DNA of 64,000 bases from Opisthorchis felineus (lineage: Eukaryota > Platyhelminthes > Trematoda > Opisthorchiida > Opisthorchiidae), in the NCBI GenBank assembly GCA_004794785.1, contig SJOL01001128.1, positions 4,494 to 68,493 of the forward strand. The letters are read 5' to 3'. A program made the translations under genes and the position numbers. This document shows, piece after piece, positions 47,211 to 57,592 of the stretch (positions within the stretch are counted from its first letter, which is position 1; the number at the start of each line of letters is the position of its first letter). The notes under the pieces are model-generated. The model saw nothing but the letters and a program-made list of their open reading frames with translations, was not told where the DNA came from and did not search any database.

Positions 47211-47243
<33 letters not shown>
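47160..47243. repeat. (ATC)n/(CAT)n microsatellite
   Basis: A trinucleotide tract with a purer CAT run at 47205-47240. The poly-Met frame on the minus strand is an artefact. Confidence 0.95.
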
Positions 47244-47695
47244 AATTCATATCAATAGCAACTCCATTGGTTTAATGCTATCGAAATGCTCATCAGTCAC
47301 TAAACTGCAGCTGCCGGTTTTGAGAACGCTGACTAACCACTGAAAAAGCCTATGAGGGTAGAATGGATTTCGTCATCATTTGTGGGATTAAAACATTTCA
47401 ACCAGCCTGCCGATAACAAAACGATCAGCCAGGTGAACCAGCAAGTGGGAGCATGAGGTCACATACTCAGACTTATTTGATTGGTAGTGCAGCACTATTG
47501 ATTTTGCCCCTCTGTCACAGCTCGTCCATCCCATAGATGTTTTCAGTTAACCGTATTCTGCATATCTAGAAACCACCTACAATAAATCAAAAACTCTCTA
47601 ACAGGTCTCAAGCGTCTGTGGTGCTCCCTGACTGGGAAGACCTGACAGTCGGGTCATTCGATTGACACAACCACGATAGCTCGTCGGGCAAACCA

Positions 47696-48328
47696 ATGGC
47701 ATTGCTCAAGTGTGAACATGCCTGTTCAGAAGTGATAATTCAGATTCGTGCAGCATGCGCTGATGGAGCTGCCTGTCCGATGTACCGAGTTTACCCCCCC
47801 TCACGGCCGATGAACTCTAATAAGCGCGAAACCAGAGTCCAGTGCTTCCCCACTCCTAGCAGAATAATTGCACCAGGACAGGAGGAGGACTATCCAAACG
47901 AGAGTGACGTGGGTTCGAACTTTACCGTTGCTTGTCGTCCAACTAACAAGTTCTCTGCGTCGTCAAGTTCAGTTAGTTCATCAAGCCGTCATCCTACTGA
48001 ACTGTTCTACGCTGCCACATTCTCCGTTTACGGAATCATCAATGGGGCAGAGTTAAAACTTGTCCAACCCCTGTTCCAAGGGGGTCAAAAGTTTGTTGGC
48101 GGATCGCACTTAGTGGAACTTTTCTGGACTGAGAGTCCTGTCACCCTAAAGTGCATGTTTTATCTACTTCCAACAGCCTATTCGACCGTATACGGAACAG
48201 TCATCATGGTCTTTCTAGTGAACTTTAAATCGTCTACCCATGGTATGATCATCAATCTTATCTTCACTGAGTTTAACCTCGAAGTAGGGAGTTCAGTGTT
48301 AGGGCAAAAAATCATGCATTATGCTTAA
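47696..48328 (+). CDS. Longest ORF in the window, unrecognised (210 aa)
   Basis: An uninterrupted frame whose middle part has a Ser run (SASSSSVSSSSRHP) followed by ELFYAATFSVYGIINGAELK and FVGGSHLVELFWTESPVTLK. The hydrophobic stretch CMFYLLPTAYSTVYGTVIMV could be a membrane segment. No family recognised. An ORF this long has an appreciable chance of arising at random in 64 kb, and part of it (GGTTCGAACTTTACC) resembles a B-box, so it may be repeat-derived. Start and end may lie in introns if it is an exon. Confidence 0.3.
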   Translation: MALLKCEHACSEVIIQIRAACADGAACPMYRVYPPSRPMNSNKRETRVQCFPTPSRIIAPGQEEDYPNESDVGSNFTVACRPTNKFSASSSSVSSSSRHPTELFYAATFSVYGIINGAELKLVQPLFQGGQKFVGGSHLVELFWTESPVTLKCMFYLLPTAYSTVYGTVIMVFLVNFKSSTHGMIINLIFTEFNLEVGSSVLGQKIMHYA

Positions 48329-50414
48329 TTCAATCAAAATTGATTCGTATCTATCGTTCCCAAATATGGAGAAAATCTAGGAGGTTGAAGTCCTGTCCTC
48401 TGGTTCGAGTAGGCCAGCAAAGTTGAAACGATACGTGATTCACAACAGCTGAGCAGAAAGCTAGGAGGCTTTTTGAAGCGTTCGCTCGAATGAAATGTTC
48501 TGAACCTCCTCAGCGTCTTGGCCTCTTCAAAATGAGGACAGTCACTTTAATTCATCCAACTTATGGATTGTTTATGGAAGACAAGAACAGTTGTTCGAAT
48601 TGTTTCGGGCAAATATTTTAGCGTGATAACTGTTCAAGCTACCATGCATGTTAATAGTGCCAGCTACGCAGAGAACCACTGCTCTAATATCAAACCTGGA
48701 GGCAGTCTACTTCATTGGAGAGAAAGGCCATGAACAACGCGAACAGCACCGAGATTATCTCATTCAAAACAGACTATGACAGTGTGGGCGAGTATTCATT
48801 TAAGGCTATATGCGAAGCTCAAATGATGTATTTGATGTGAGCTACTCCGAAGAAATCACGACTACAAATCTTAGCAAGACAAGGGGAAGAATTCGGAAGT
48901 CTCTGAGGAACTGGGCTTTGACACCATACGACGACGTTCCCAATTCACCTGAGCCATTGTTTTTGTCGTTTCGTTCGTTCGTTTCTGGTACGAGTTGAGT
49001 ACCAGACCTGATTTTTCTGCCCACTGAAGACCTACAAAACGGAATCAGAGGCCTTAACCTGGTCGACATCCAGGTCTCTGCTTCAAACGTATATTAGGCA
49101 GATGGAACCGATCAAAGTGTTTGGGTTTGGTCTGTCTAAAAATCGGTATTACTGAAGTCAGCTTGACTGTCCAGTTCTACACATAGTCTGAGACTATCTT
49201 CCAGTTTTCAAAAGGATTTGATCCTTTCAGGGTTGCTTTTAGATCTGAGTAAAACCAGTTTTGGTTTGTTTTGTTTCCCTCATTAAATATCTTTGATGCC
49301 GACTATGAGGTATCGAAAAGGCTAACCTCGATCACCCTGTGTTACTGTAAAGGTTGAAACTTTGAAAAGGAAAAATGAGGACGAAATTTGCGCTGAACTA
49401 TACTTAGGATTATGTACAACAGTATGCAGTAGAGAGCAGATGTACGGATTTTTCTAGTCTGGTTTTTGCTTTTCATTGTGAAACCAATCGATTGCAGTTT
49501 GAAATGAAATTTGAGAGATTCTGTATGTCCGCATTTTTATTCTGATTGTATTTCAGTGATAGAGATGTTCTCTGAATACTGTTATCTAGCATGATAGAGA
49601 ATTAAAAAAGCAGGGTTTTATGTCTTTAATTTGGCTCAAGCTCAACCCGAAGTTGAGGAACAGATTGAATGCACTCGACCAGTGCTTTATATGAACACCA
49701 AGTTGTGTCAGCATCATGAGACATCGTTACACATCACCGGAAAAGACGGTCTGAAGCACGGCAGCATAGAGTCGAGTTACATCTCATGGGCCAGTGGGAA
49801 GATTTGCAACTGTGAATTGGGCCTTTTCAGTAATGTTTTAAGTGTAATGAGATCTAACTAGAGAAACCTATATTCACGTAGTTGAACGTGTTCACCCTAA
49901 AAGGTGAGCGGAATTTTCCAATTAGGATAAGCAGTTATCTTTCTGATACAGACTTCGCAAATCACTTGGTCTACTAACACTGATGTATATGGTTTCGAGA
50001 AAATAGGATAATAAACGTGATCATCAGTAGTGAATCCTTAGTATCTTAAACGAAACTCCCGTAAAAGCACTGTGCAATAGGCATAAATTAAATACTTCAG
50101 TCGATTTATGTGGGGTGAATCAAGTGGGAAGCTGCAAGCTGAACCTGCAAGCTGGAAAGATGAATACAGGAAAGACTGAACGCGCAGAACGTAATGTACT
50201 TCGAAGGCGGTGGATAAGACTATCCATGCCTCCATAAATTGTTGTTCTGTTCGCTAAACTACGTACTATTGAGGGTAATGTTGTTAGTTCAGGTAGTCGC
50301 ATCAACAAAGGTGACAAAGTGGAACCCAGAGAGATCAAGAGCAGAGGTCACACGAGCACCCATCATTGTACGAGAGCATAGGAGGTCAGGCTCAAAGTTC
50401 ATGTGGTCACCGAC
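48329..50414. other. No recognised gene
   Basis: Short ORFs at 48810-49069 (both strands) and 49631-49861 (plus), none recognised. Confidence 0.4.
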
Positions 50415-50665
50415 CAATCAGGACACATGATAACAGGCCAAACAATAGAACCGCCCGTCCGAACAGCCAATCGTGATCGAAGATCAGCCCCGGCTGGTAA
50501 CACGTATATTGACACGCATGCACTCATCGCCACTCAAAGCAAAAACACTGACGCACTGCCACGCTGCACTCCGCGCCCTAGCAACTGGGCACGTCAACTC
50601 GATTGGTGATGAAACGTTTGCCATCAGATTGCTCGGCTCAGAGAACAAACAAACGACCAATTAGG
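50415..50665 (+). repeat. Solo PLE flanking repeat
   Basis: Contains CAGCCAATCGTGATCGAAGA, CCCCGGCTGGTAACACGTAT, GTCAACTCGATTGGTGATGA, AACGTTTGCCATCAG and CTCAGAGAACAAACAAACGA in the order seen in the arms at 23.3 and 24.3 kb, with no PLE ORF beside it. Confidence 0.7.
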
Positions 50666-51003
50666 TGCTACCCATGACAGCTATGTGGGTAAGGATTCCG
50701 CAGGCACACACCAGCACCCACTTTGCTGTTGGCCCTAGCAGGACATAAGACGGGCAGAAAACAAATACCCCTGTGTGACGAAATGTTCCTAGTTTTGGGA
50801 TTTGTTGACTAACAGTTCCTAATATCTTTTCACAAGGCAGCTCGTCCGGACAGTCAATCCGAGACAGTAATCATGATAAGCGACGTGCGGGGAAGTAGTT
50901 TTGATGAAAGCCACTAATCTGAGCGGATAAGACACCTCAAAACAGATTATGCTTTCAGCTGCGAAGCCTCTATCGGGAAGGATGCTGAGACGATAGGGGG
51001 AAG

Positions 51004-51209
51004 GATTGTGGCATCCATCTCCGAGATTGTCATTCACATCAAACGCTACTAGTGGGATCGCACCCAACGTAGCAAACAGCACGCAACTTTTGCGAAGGTC
51101 GTGGAACAACCTAAGAACACCTTGTTTAAACCCTAGACTGGAGGACAAACAGAATGAGAATTCCAAAGGCCACAGTGTACACAGCCCAGAGTCTGAAACT
51201 ACGAAGTAG
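51004..51209 (+). CDS. Possible terminal exon, unrecognised
   Basis: Frame reads LWHPSPRLSFTSNATSGIAP, NVANSTQLLRRSWNNLRTPC and ends HSVHSPESETTK before TAG. Polar, Ser/Asn-rich composition. A 144-codon ORF lies on the other strand across the same bases, so only one, or neither, is real. Confidence 0.22.
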
Positions 51210-51984
51210 AATAGAGAAAACCAGATGTTTATAACATAGTGTGTGCACGCCAAATGGGCCAGTTAAACAAAATGTACACCTAAAACAGGTTCAAATGGTT
51301 AAACGGAATTAAATGTTTCCGCTGGATGTTTGGAAATAGGGCACTCCTGATGCCGTCACAATCACTGAGAAACTCATTGTAGTACACCACATGAGAACAA
51401 CATTCATTAATGTTACCCGTCCATCATTTTAGAGCCACTACTGTCGTGTCTTTTGTTACCAGAACCCCAGACTAGTTTTGTCGTCGACGTGTTACGTAAC
51501 GGTAACACTTTTGTTCAGAACGCCGTATTGGACTAATGAAAATTTTTGAGGTGCAAGTTGATTATCATTCTTGTAGGCACATCTGTGAAGGACAATAGAC
51601 TTAGTTAATTAACTTAGTCCAGACGTCTCTACAGTTCTGTAAACCGCACTTCTGGTTGAAAATGATTAAAGTTACCTTTTTTTACCAGACGTCTACGGCT
51701 ACGATGGTTTAAACATAACAGAATTCTCCCGATAATGTCTTGTAATAAGTAATCATTAGTGAGTAATTGTGACATTTCCACATTGTGACATTTTAGGTTT
51801 TTACGGAATACGTATACAGGAATTCACCACGCGTAAATATGCTACTTTTTAGGAAGTGACATTCGGCAGACTCGAGGATGATTCCGCTGAACGTGTTGAG
51901 TTGGCGCCCTTGCTTTCCCGGCGAGTATAAGCACGTGGCTTTTTCGCGAGTTGATATTGTGAGGAGATTTGAGAACTGTAATAG

Positions 51985-52160
51985 ATATTTCGTGTTTTAA
52001 GTGAAGCCAGTCTATGCTGAAAAGCCCAGAAGCTCTGTACATCTGTTTCATTCTTATTCGGAATCATCAGCAGTGCGAATCTCACGAAACTCCAGAAGGA
52101 AGTCTCGAACCCTCGAGCGGCTGATCAGCTGTGCGACTAGCTCCACTTAGACAGCACTCA
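51985..52160 (-). mobile_element. Family A SINE, minus copy
   Basis: Plus strand: TTTAAGTGAAGCCAGTCTAT, ribozyme complement, CTCACGAAACTCCAG, GTCTCGAACCCTCGAGC (B-box complement), GACTAGCTCCACTTAGACAG. A plus copy follows immediately at 52160. Confidence 0.7.
52032..52076 (-). ncRNA. Hammerhead motif, family A (copy A6)
   Basis: Minus strand: GCACTG, CTGATGA, TTCCGAATAAGAAT, GAAAC, AGATGTA, CAGAGC. Boxes are intact, the triplet is GUA, and stem I has one mismatch (GCACTG/CAGAGC). Stem II is weak. Confidence 0.62.
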
Positions 52161-52350
52161 GTGGCGCTATATCCTGTCTAAGTGCGAGTTAGTCAAACTG
52201 CTGATCAGTTGCTCTTGGCCGAACGTTTGGACGTTCAAGCTGCTAGCCAGGGGGTAGCGGGTTCAAGAATCCCTGGGTTCTTCGTGAAAAGCCATTGCTG
52301 ATGATCCCCAATAAAGATGAAACAGTTGTTCTCAAGTCCTGAATTCGTTT
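52160..52350 (+). mobile_element. Family A SINE, plus copy
   Basis: GTGGCGCTATATCCTGTCTA, GTGCGAGTTAGTCAAACTG, A-box-like TGGCCGAACGTTTGG, B-box-like GCGGGTTCAAGAATCCC, then the ribozyme. Spacing of the two boxes fits a tRNA-derived Pol III promoter. Confidence 0.7.
52291..52334 (+). ncRNA. Hammerhead motif, family A (copy A7)
   Basis: GCCATTG, CTGATGA, TCCCCAATAAAGAT, GAAAC, AGTTGTT, CTCAAG. Catalytic boxes are intact. Stem I is poorly matched. Confidence 0.55.
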
Positions 52351-52642
52351 GTAAAAAGGGGCTAACCAAACAGTGAATGACCTGGTTTAATTGCACAAAG
52401 AAACCACCTGTAATATCAGCCCCTCCCAACATGGTCAGCCTTCATGAGTGAGGTCTGAACAATGAAGAGGGTTGTAGGTTGTACACATCATGTCATCACC
52501 CGGAGCCAAATTTAGTAAGGCCATCGCTTGTCGTTTTGTGGGCCGTTTAAACGACAAGAAATGACACAACTTGATGTACATGCAAACGCAAGGCGCTTTC
52601 ATAAATGATATCTCCAATTCCAGTGCCGTGATCTACCTGAAA

Positions 52643-52692
52643 CTGTAGCACTGATGGGCTCTAAGACGGGCAAAAGCGGTCGTGGACGGTCA
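52643..52692 (+). ncRNA. Degenerate hammerhead motif, family B (copy B5)
   Basis: CTGATGG, GCTCTAAGACGGGC, AAAAG, CGGTC, GTGGACGGTC, then tail AGGATTTTCAGCTGTG. It abuts the LINE fragment at about 52720. Both boxes are mutated. Confidence 0.45.
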
Positions 52693-52719
52693 AAGGATTT
52701 TCAGCTGTGAATAATGTGT

Positions 52720-53089
52720 TTCGTATTGGATACCAGTGACCGGAAGAAAGCCTTCTGACAACTCGCTGGAATTTACGGATACAAAGAGCATGTAATCTTT
52801 CTACTTTTTTGGAGAGTATTGGCTGAGGAATCAAATGTTCTCTAATTTCAAGAAAATGAATTCGGTTTGTGGGATGCCTAGATGCGTTGGGTTCATTTAG
52901 GACTTGACGAGGTGCAAAAACACGACACACGTCCTTTTCCGACCGGAATCCTGCCAGTTGTTCTCGAATTATGTATTCATTTATCGTGATGGGGCGATAA
53001 AGACTAGGCTTGGAAGGGTAGCATACGCCCTCGCTATGAACACCTAGATTAGGACGCTTTAATATGCTGCCATGAAGGGAGACACTCAA
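52720..53089 (-). pseudogene. RTE-like LINE reverse transcriptase fragment
   Basis: The minus frame reads YRPITINEYIIREQLAGFRS, RVFAPRQVLNEPNASRHPTN, then RIHFLEI, matching the RT block ENQAGFRPGRGCxDxIFTLRQVLExRxxxRRPTxxVFLDxxAAFD of RTE-like flatworm LINEs. The catalytic Asp block (LDLKAAFD) is degraded to FLEIREH. It continues through VVRRLSSGHWYP and then runs into family B tail sequence. The upstream part of the same gene type is seen at 9.3-10.2 kb. Confidence 0.72.
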
Positions 53090-53099
53090 TAAGGGTTTA

Positions 53100-53699
53100 T
53101 GGTAAGCATTGCCTTTCAGATTTCTGTAGAATTTCCAATTTCTTGCCGGGTCAACTCCTACTTTTCAGAAAAGCCCACTGACTTTTTCCCTAACGAGCTA
53201 TTTCATCCCAAACAAGTGTCATGATTTCCAGGATCTATAGGGAGCTGCTGCAGAAACATATTTCAGATGTCCGATGGCAGTTTTGGAAGACACACGTTTG
53301 GGACGCAATCCAGACTATCAAGAATCTGATCAGACCAAGTCACTAAATCCATACTTGAGTTGAGGATCCGACAAGTGCAGGCCTCAGCATGTATTTCCTT
53401 TCCAAAAACCGAAAGTTATAACTTAGGTTCCTCCTTCCGAATGCAACTCCCTGGGCTGTTTGATCTAACCGTCAATGATTATTTTATAGCCGATTAGTGT
53501 GGAATATTCATACACCACTTACTGGCTTTATGCTAGCTACGTGTTAGTGCGGCGGATTCACCAGCCGCGGCAAATATTGCCGCGAAAATGCAGTACCGAA
53601 ACGAGGAAAAACGCCCCAGGAAAGATTGACTTACGAGGGACATATTTAAAAAAGTGAAATGTTGTTGATGAAAGTGATCAAGAACAAGGCGTTGGCACG
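53100..53699. other. No recognised gene
   Basis: Could include further LINE sequence, but no frame is readable. Confidence 0.4.
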
Positions 53700-53905
53700 C
53701 AACACACTACTCATTAGGTTGCTGAAAACTCTTCGACAGCTCACGAACGTTTTCGCCCTTCTTAGGGCTCATCAGTTAGGCAAAGCCTCCCAGTATCCGT
53801 CAGCCTTATGTTCAACTTGAATCCAAATTGGACAGATTTCGAGAGAGCTTCAGCTGGATTCACTTGAGTCTCCCGTCAAAACCCAAATTCGTGTTCAACT
53901 TAATT
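53700..53905 (-). mobile_element. Family B hammerhead repeat, minus copy
   Basis: Tail (CTACTCATTAGGTTGCTGAA), ribozyme complement, TTATGTTCAACTTGAATCC, AAATTGGACAGATTTCG, and a rearranged body with GAGTCTCCCGTCAAAACCC in plus orientation, so a second partial copy is fused. Confidence 0.75.
53735..53787 (-). ncRNA. Hammerhead ribozyme, family B (copy B11), core intact
   Basis: Minus strand: GCCTAA, CTGATGA, stem II GCCC/GGGC with loop TAAGAA, GAAA, ACGTT with a UUC triplet, GTGAGC-T-GTC. Compared with the consensus ACCGGT, stem III has become AACGTT, so both sides of one pair changed together. Stem I keeps most pairs. Confidence 0.75.
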
Positions 53906-54119
53906 CTTGTAGAAATGTGTCCCCACCTTCAAACTGTTTTGAAATGAACACCCTGAGCAGTGATAGCGTAGGACGCCATCAGCGGAACTGGTGCAGCATA
54001 TTTTGTGAAACTCACCCAATACAGGGCCAGCTAATAGCAACACAAACAACATCTCAACAGCTCGACTACGGAGTGACAACAGCACGCTCGCTACTGAGAT
54101 TTCCTCGATAAACTGTGAT

Positions 54120-54200
54120 TAGGCATGCTAGTAGCCTGATAGGTTCCACTTTCTGCTCTGATGGTTCGATTCCTTACCGAGTACTGAATTACGTATCGTT
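54120..54200 (+). repeat. Isolated Pol III B-box-like sequence
   Basis: ATGGTTCGATTCCTTACC matches the B-box consensus GGTTCGANTCC, with an A-box-like TAGCCTGATAGG about 30 nt upstream. No tRNA cloverleaf can be drawn, so a SINE head is more likely than a tRNA gene. Confidence 0.35.
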
Positions 54201-54329
54201 TCATGCCAAACATATTGTAATTACGTACCTCCTCTGCGAACGTACCAGTGTCCAGAGGCTCGACCACAGAGTACAGTTAAGTAATCCATAAAGTCAAGCT
54301 AAATATCAGGTGAATCTGTTCTTTGCTAA

Positions 54330-54383
54330 AGTCCGATAATGATTCCCAATAAGGTTAAAAAAAGCTGCACATTACCTCTCGGT
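54330..54383 (+). ncRNA. Eroded hammerhead motif, family A (copy A9)
   Basis: ATAATGATTCCCAATAAGG, TTAAAAAAAGCTGCACATTA, CCTCTCGG aligns with the family A ribozyme through the loop and beyond. The boxes are mutated. Confidence 0.5.
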
Positions 54384-54692
54384 TATTCGGTGTAGATCAA
54401 CCTCAGCTTCATGAAAATATCTCGAAACCGAAGTTTGTAATTCTCTTCATACTACCAACAAAATACAAGTGGCTCAGAAAAAGGAATAAGTTCACACGAT
54501 GCGTGAGACTTTCGTCTGAGAAGTCGTCTTTCGAGGAGCTCAGTCATCACGTGGCCACATGATGTGAATTCCATGAATGAAGGGTGAGTGGCCCTATATC
54601 ATGTCTTAGTGCGAGTCAAACAGGTTACTGATCATCCGCTCGAGGTAGAAGGGCGGTTGTGGTTCTTAATCGCTATGAGGTTTCATGAGATG

Positions 54693-54740
54693 CGCACTGT
54701 TGGTAAGTCCCAGTAAGAATAAAACAGCTATGCGGTTCTT
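54693..54740 (+). ncRNA. Eroded hammerhead motif, family A (copy A8)
   Basis: GCGCACTG, TTGGTAA, GTCCCAGTAAGAAT, AAAAC, AGCTATG. The 5' stem I strand is intact, but both boxes are changed. Confidence 0.4.
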
Positions 54741-55159
54741 GTAGGTTTTTCGACATAGACTTGCTTCATTTACAAGGCAAAACTTCCGTTGATATTTTAA
54801 AATCTCCTCATACTATGAGTAGAGTCTATTAAAGATAAATTTTTAAGAGGCGGATGAAGCTTGGTTGTCCAGTGTCGGCACTGTGACCTTGGAACTGCTC
54901 AAACCTGCAATGGATGCAGAGTGTCTCTTGCCAGCTATCCTTGGGACGGCTTCCAAATTATCCGGCATGACACGGGATGTTTTATCACTAGGAATGAGAT
55001 GACGATATTAGTTGAATTAGGATGAGATACGATATGACTGGATATTCCGATGCACGCGTCAGTGAGAACGATATTGAAACAAAGTAGAAACCTAAAATGA
55101 AGTTTAAGTTACCGAGTTACTTCAGCACTTTGCTCCAAACTGAAAACTACGTCATTTTT

Positions 55160-55480
55160 GAATTCACGATCACATCGCTCTCGTTCGAATAGTCGTTCTC
55201 TTGTCCTGGCGCAAGCATTCTGGTGAATCCACACCAAAGTTGGGGAAGCACTAGACTCGAGTTTTGCTCTCATTAGAGCTTATCAGCAGTCCATATCCTC
55301 GGCCGTGCCGGGGTTTGAACTCCGCACATCTGACACGCCAACCCAGGGTCTTATCGCCACTCCATCAGAGCACGCCGTACGCATCCGAATTTTCACGTCT
55401 GTTCACGCATGAGTGGTGTGATTAGTTGGTGCGACGGCCCGAACGACGACCCAGTGATTGCCCCGGGTGCGTCGATCGAT
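55160..55480 (-). mobile_element. Family C hammerhead SINE, minus copy
   Basis: The minus strand carries GAGTGGCGATAAGACCCTGG (A-box-like), GGAGTTCAAACCCCGGCAC (B-box) and the ribozyme, followed by a tail with GGATTCACCAGAATGC. The tRNA-like head is at about 55300-55377. The 5' region with CGTCGTTCGGGCC is shared with the copy at 38.1 kb. Confidence 0.72.
55248..55293 (-). ncRNA. Hammerhead ribozyme, family C (copy C3)
   Basis: Minus strand: GGACTG, CTGATAA, stem II GCTCT/AGAGC with loop AATG, AAAAC, TCGAGTC with a GUC triplet, TAGTGC. Stem II is perfect and stem III is the palindrome ACTCGAGT. The core has G-to-A changes in both boxes relative to the consensus, so this copy is probably weak or inactive. 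Confidence 0.7.
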
Positions 55481-57165
55481 TGGTCTGCATGTCAAGACTT
55501 CCCAGTCATGTAACAACGTAGACTTCAAACTAGCTGGAGTATTTTTGGATTATTTGTAGGTGGTTACGAGGTTTGTAAAATTCACATTCACATCAGTCGT
55601 GATGGTAGTCCGTATGGCAGTCCGTTCCATTGTGTTCATAAAGCAACGTAAATTCAGTTGAGGACCTCAGCGTATGTTGTTTGGGAAGTAGATTCGGGAT
55701 TCTCTTGCAGTATTTTTGCGATTTTTGCCACTTCCTAGACTGTAAACGCCGGATAGGTCGCAGATTCTGTCCTTTTCGGGCTTTCAGTCACTAACGTTGG
55801 TGTCTAGAATTTGATCGCGAATTGAAAGACTCATTCCTAACCTCCGACTCAGTTTTCCCGTTTGGCTGTTTACTGTGGATTTTAAGTTGACATTTTCACA
55901 CGGGCTCGAGTGTCTTTGACGGAATTCTCGGGGCTTGAGTTTTGTTCAGTCAACATTTTATCGTGTGTCAGACAGACCTCGATTTTCGACGACTTTGGTC
56001 TTCAGATTTTGTGCATCACTCCGATTGAACTCCTCAAATACTGATTGTATTAAACAACCCCTGGGACGAGTCTATTCCCCTGGCACAGAGGGAATCGTAC
56101 CATTTTAAAGATTTTCATTTGGTAGTCTGAAACATTTCCAGATGATCTCCGTCTGTAAAACTCGGGTTGGGTTGGGTATCAGGATAGGTACAACTATATG
56201 TACTTTAACAGGGGTGGCATTCAAACTGAAGTAGCTTGTTCTATGTAAACCAAACAGTGAAATAGTTTGGAGGTTATCTTGTTTAATTCTAACGAGCACC
56301 AGGGTTAGGGCGTTTATCAGAAGCAAAAAAATTGCGGTACTGTCAGCCCGCAAAGATTCAGGTAAAAAATACTCAACTAGATAAGATAGCAGATACTATA
56401 TACTACATCAGCAATTTCACGCTTAGTTGTCTTTTGATTTTTCGTCACAAAGTATGATCAATAAACGAAATTTAGTCGTATTCGGTCAGCCCACGGAAAA
56501 TCTGTTGATGAAGCCCGGGGGCATGCTATTTTTCGGTCATCGTCATTCGTTTTTTTAGAAAGCGGCGGAAGCGTATCCCTTCCATTCTGTTTATTTGTCC
56601 GCAAAGTTCATTTAGGAAGCAAAATAAAATCAGTTAACCTAGTAGGATGCCTCTGTGATCTACCGCTGCTAAACTCGTCGGTGTTATCCCTCAGAATGTC
56701 AGATGCAGTGGCCCACCCTAAAGGTTCCCATCTATATGGCGTCTACCCCTCAAAGGACAGATCTTCAGCTCCCCAAATTTTTCGATTGAACTAGATAAGC
56801 TAAGGACCACTTCTGGACAAAGACCGGTCAGCAGTGAAGTAAACGCTTATGTTTTAGCACAACAGAGTGTGCGAATTACTGGGAACGTGTTTCGCCATTC
56901 TTCACCTCATGCGCATTGGTTTCTGTGACGCCAGGGTACCCACATTGGATGGGGATCTCATCACTGTACTGCTTACTGAATCATCCACCTGTCTGCGTCC
57001 AAGACCTAGCAAGTGCACATTCCTATGCCTGATTGAAATGTCGAGTAAAAACGTCACTTTTGTCGTTTTGGTGATAGATTATGTAGGCTCACCTGATGAA
57101 TAATGACATTCGAGCTCATCTTTACAATGCACCGGTTCAAATTTACCCTTGTGACACCCAAACGT
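55481..57165. other. No recognised gene
   Basis: T-rich stretch with short ORFs. An 82-codon minus ORF at 56105-56353 is hydrophobic but unrecognised. Confidence 0.4.
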
Positions 57166-57198
57166 ATATTTACTACGTCTCATTCGTGTGTTTTGTCA

Positions 57199-57592
57199 AG
57201 GTCAAATCAATGAGAATTTCATGCACGCAGTCACGTCTTCGCCGGCTTTTGCTAGAAATAGACTTCGAAAACGATGGTGTGTGGGTAAAGTAAGGCTGCA
57301 AAGCCGGGCGTCAAGCAGTCAGGTTGCAACTGCTCCAGATGTTCATCAAAGTGGAGGGATATGGGAAACACTTTCTGATTTTCACAAACAGTTGAGGCAT
57401 TTGCGACTCGGATGTATGACGACCCCAGCGCGCGCGCGCACTGACAGGCGTGCAACTGAGCGCCGAACCCAGTACTATTTCGGCAGACGATTGGTCAACC
57501 GGCAATCACATGACACTTCGGAAACAAACAGGAAATTCGTTGAAAGTGAAGATCAGCTTATCCCTGTCAAGAACACTGCCATTTCCGGTTAA
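57199..57592 (+). CDS. Possible exon, unrecognised
   Basis: A frame preceded by TTTTGTCAAG (possible acceptor) reads GQINENFMHAVTSSPAFARN and ends near EDQLIPVKNTAISG with a stop. Arg/Ser/Thr-rich in the middle (TTPARARTDRRATERRTQYY). It overlaps a (CG)n run at 57430-57441. Unrecognised, and there are competing ORFs on the other strand. Confidence 0.25.

Larger units (their letters stand above)
54330..54835 (+). mobile_element. Tandem (head-to-tail) family A hammerhead units
   Basis: A ribozyme at 54330-54383 is followed by the family A body (AAGTGGCTCAGAAAAAGG, TTTCGAGGAGCTCAGTCATC, GGCCCTATATCATGTCTTAG) and then a second ribozyme at 54693-54740 in the same orientation. The tail then begins again (ACTTCCGTTGATATTTTA). 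The period is about 360 nt. Ribozyme-unit-ribozyme is the arrangement of retrozymes and of Sm-alpha multimers that give monomer RNAs. Confidence 0.65.

Noticed and set aside
47031..47243. Poly-Met ORF on the minus strand
   Set aside because: Translation of a CAT/ATC microsatellite.
50570..50625. Hammerhead in the PLE flanking repeat (GATGAAACG)
   Set aside because: GATTGC/GCAATC can pair around it in other copies, but there is no CTGATGA box, stem II or cleavage triplet in the right order.
54120..54200. Genuine tRNA gene
   Set aside because: Good B-box but no acceptor, D or anticodon stems can be formed.
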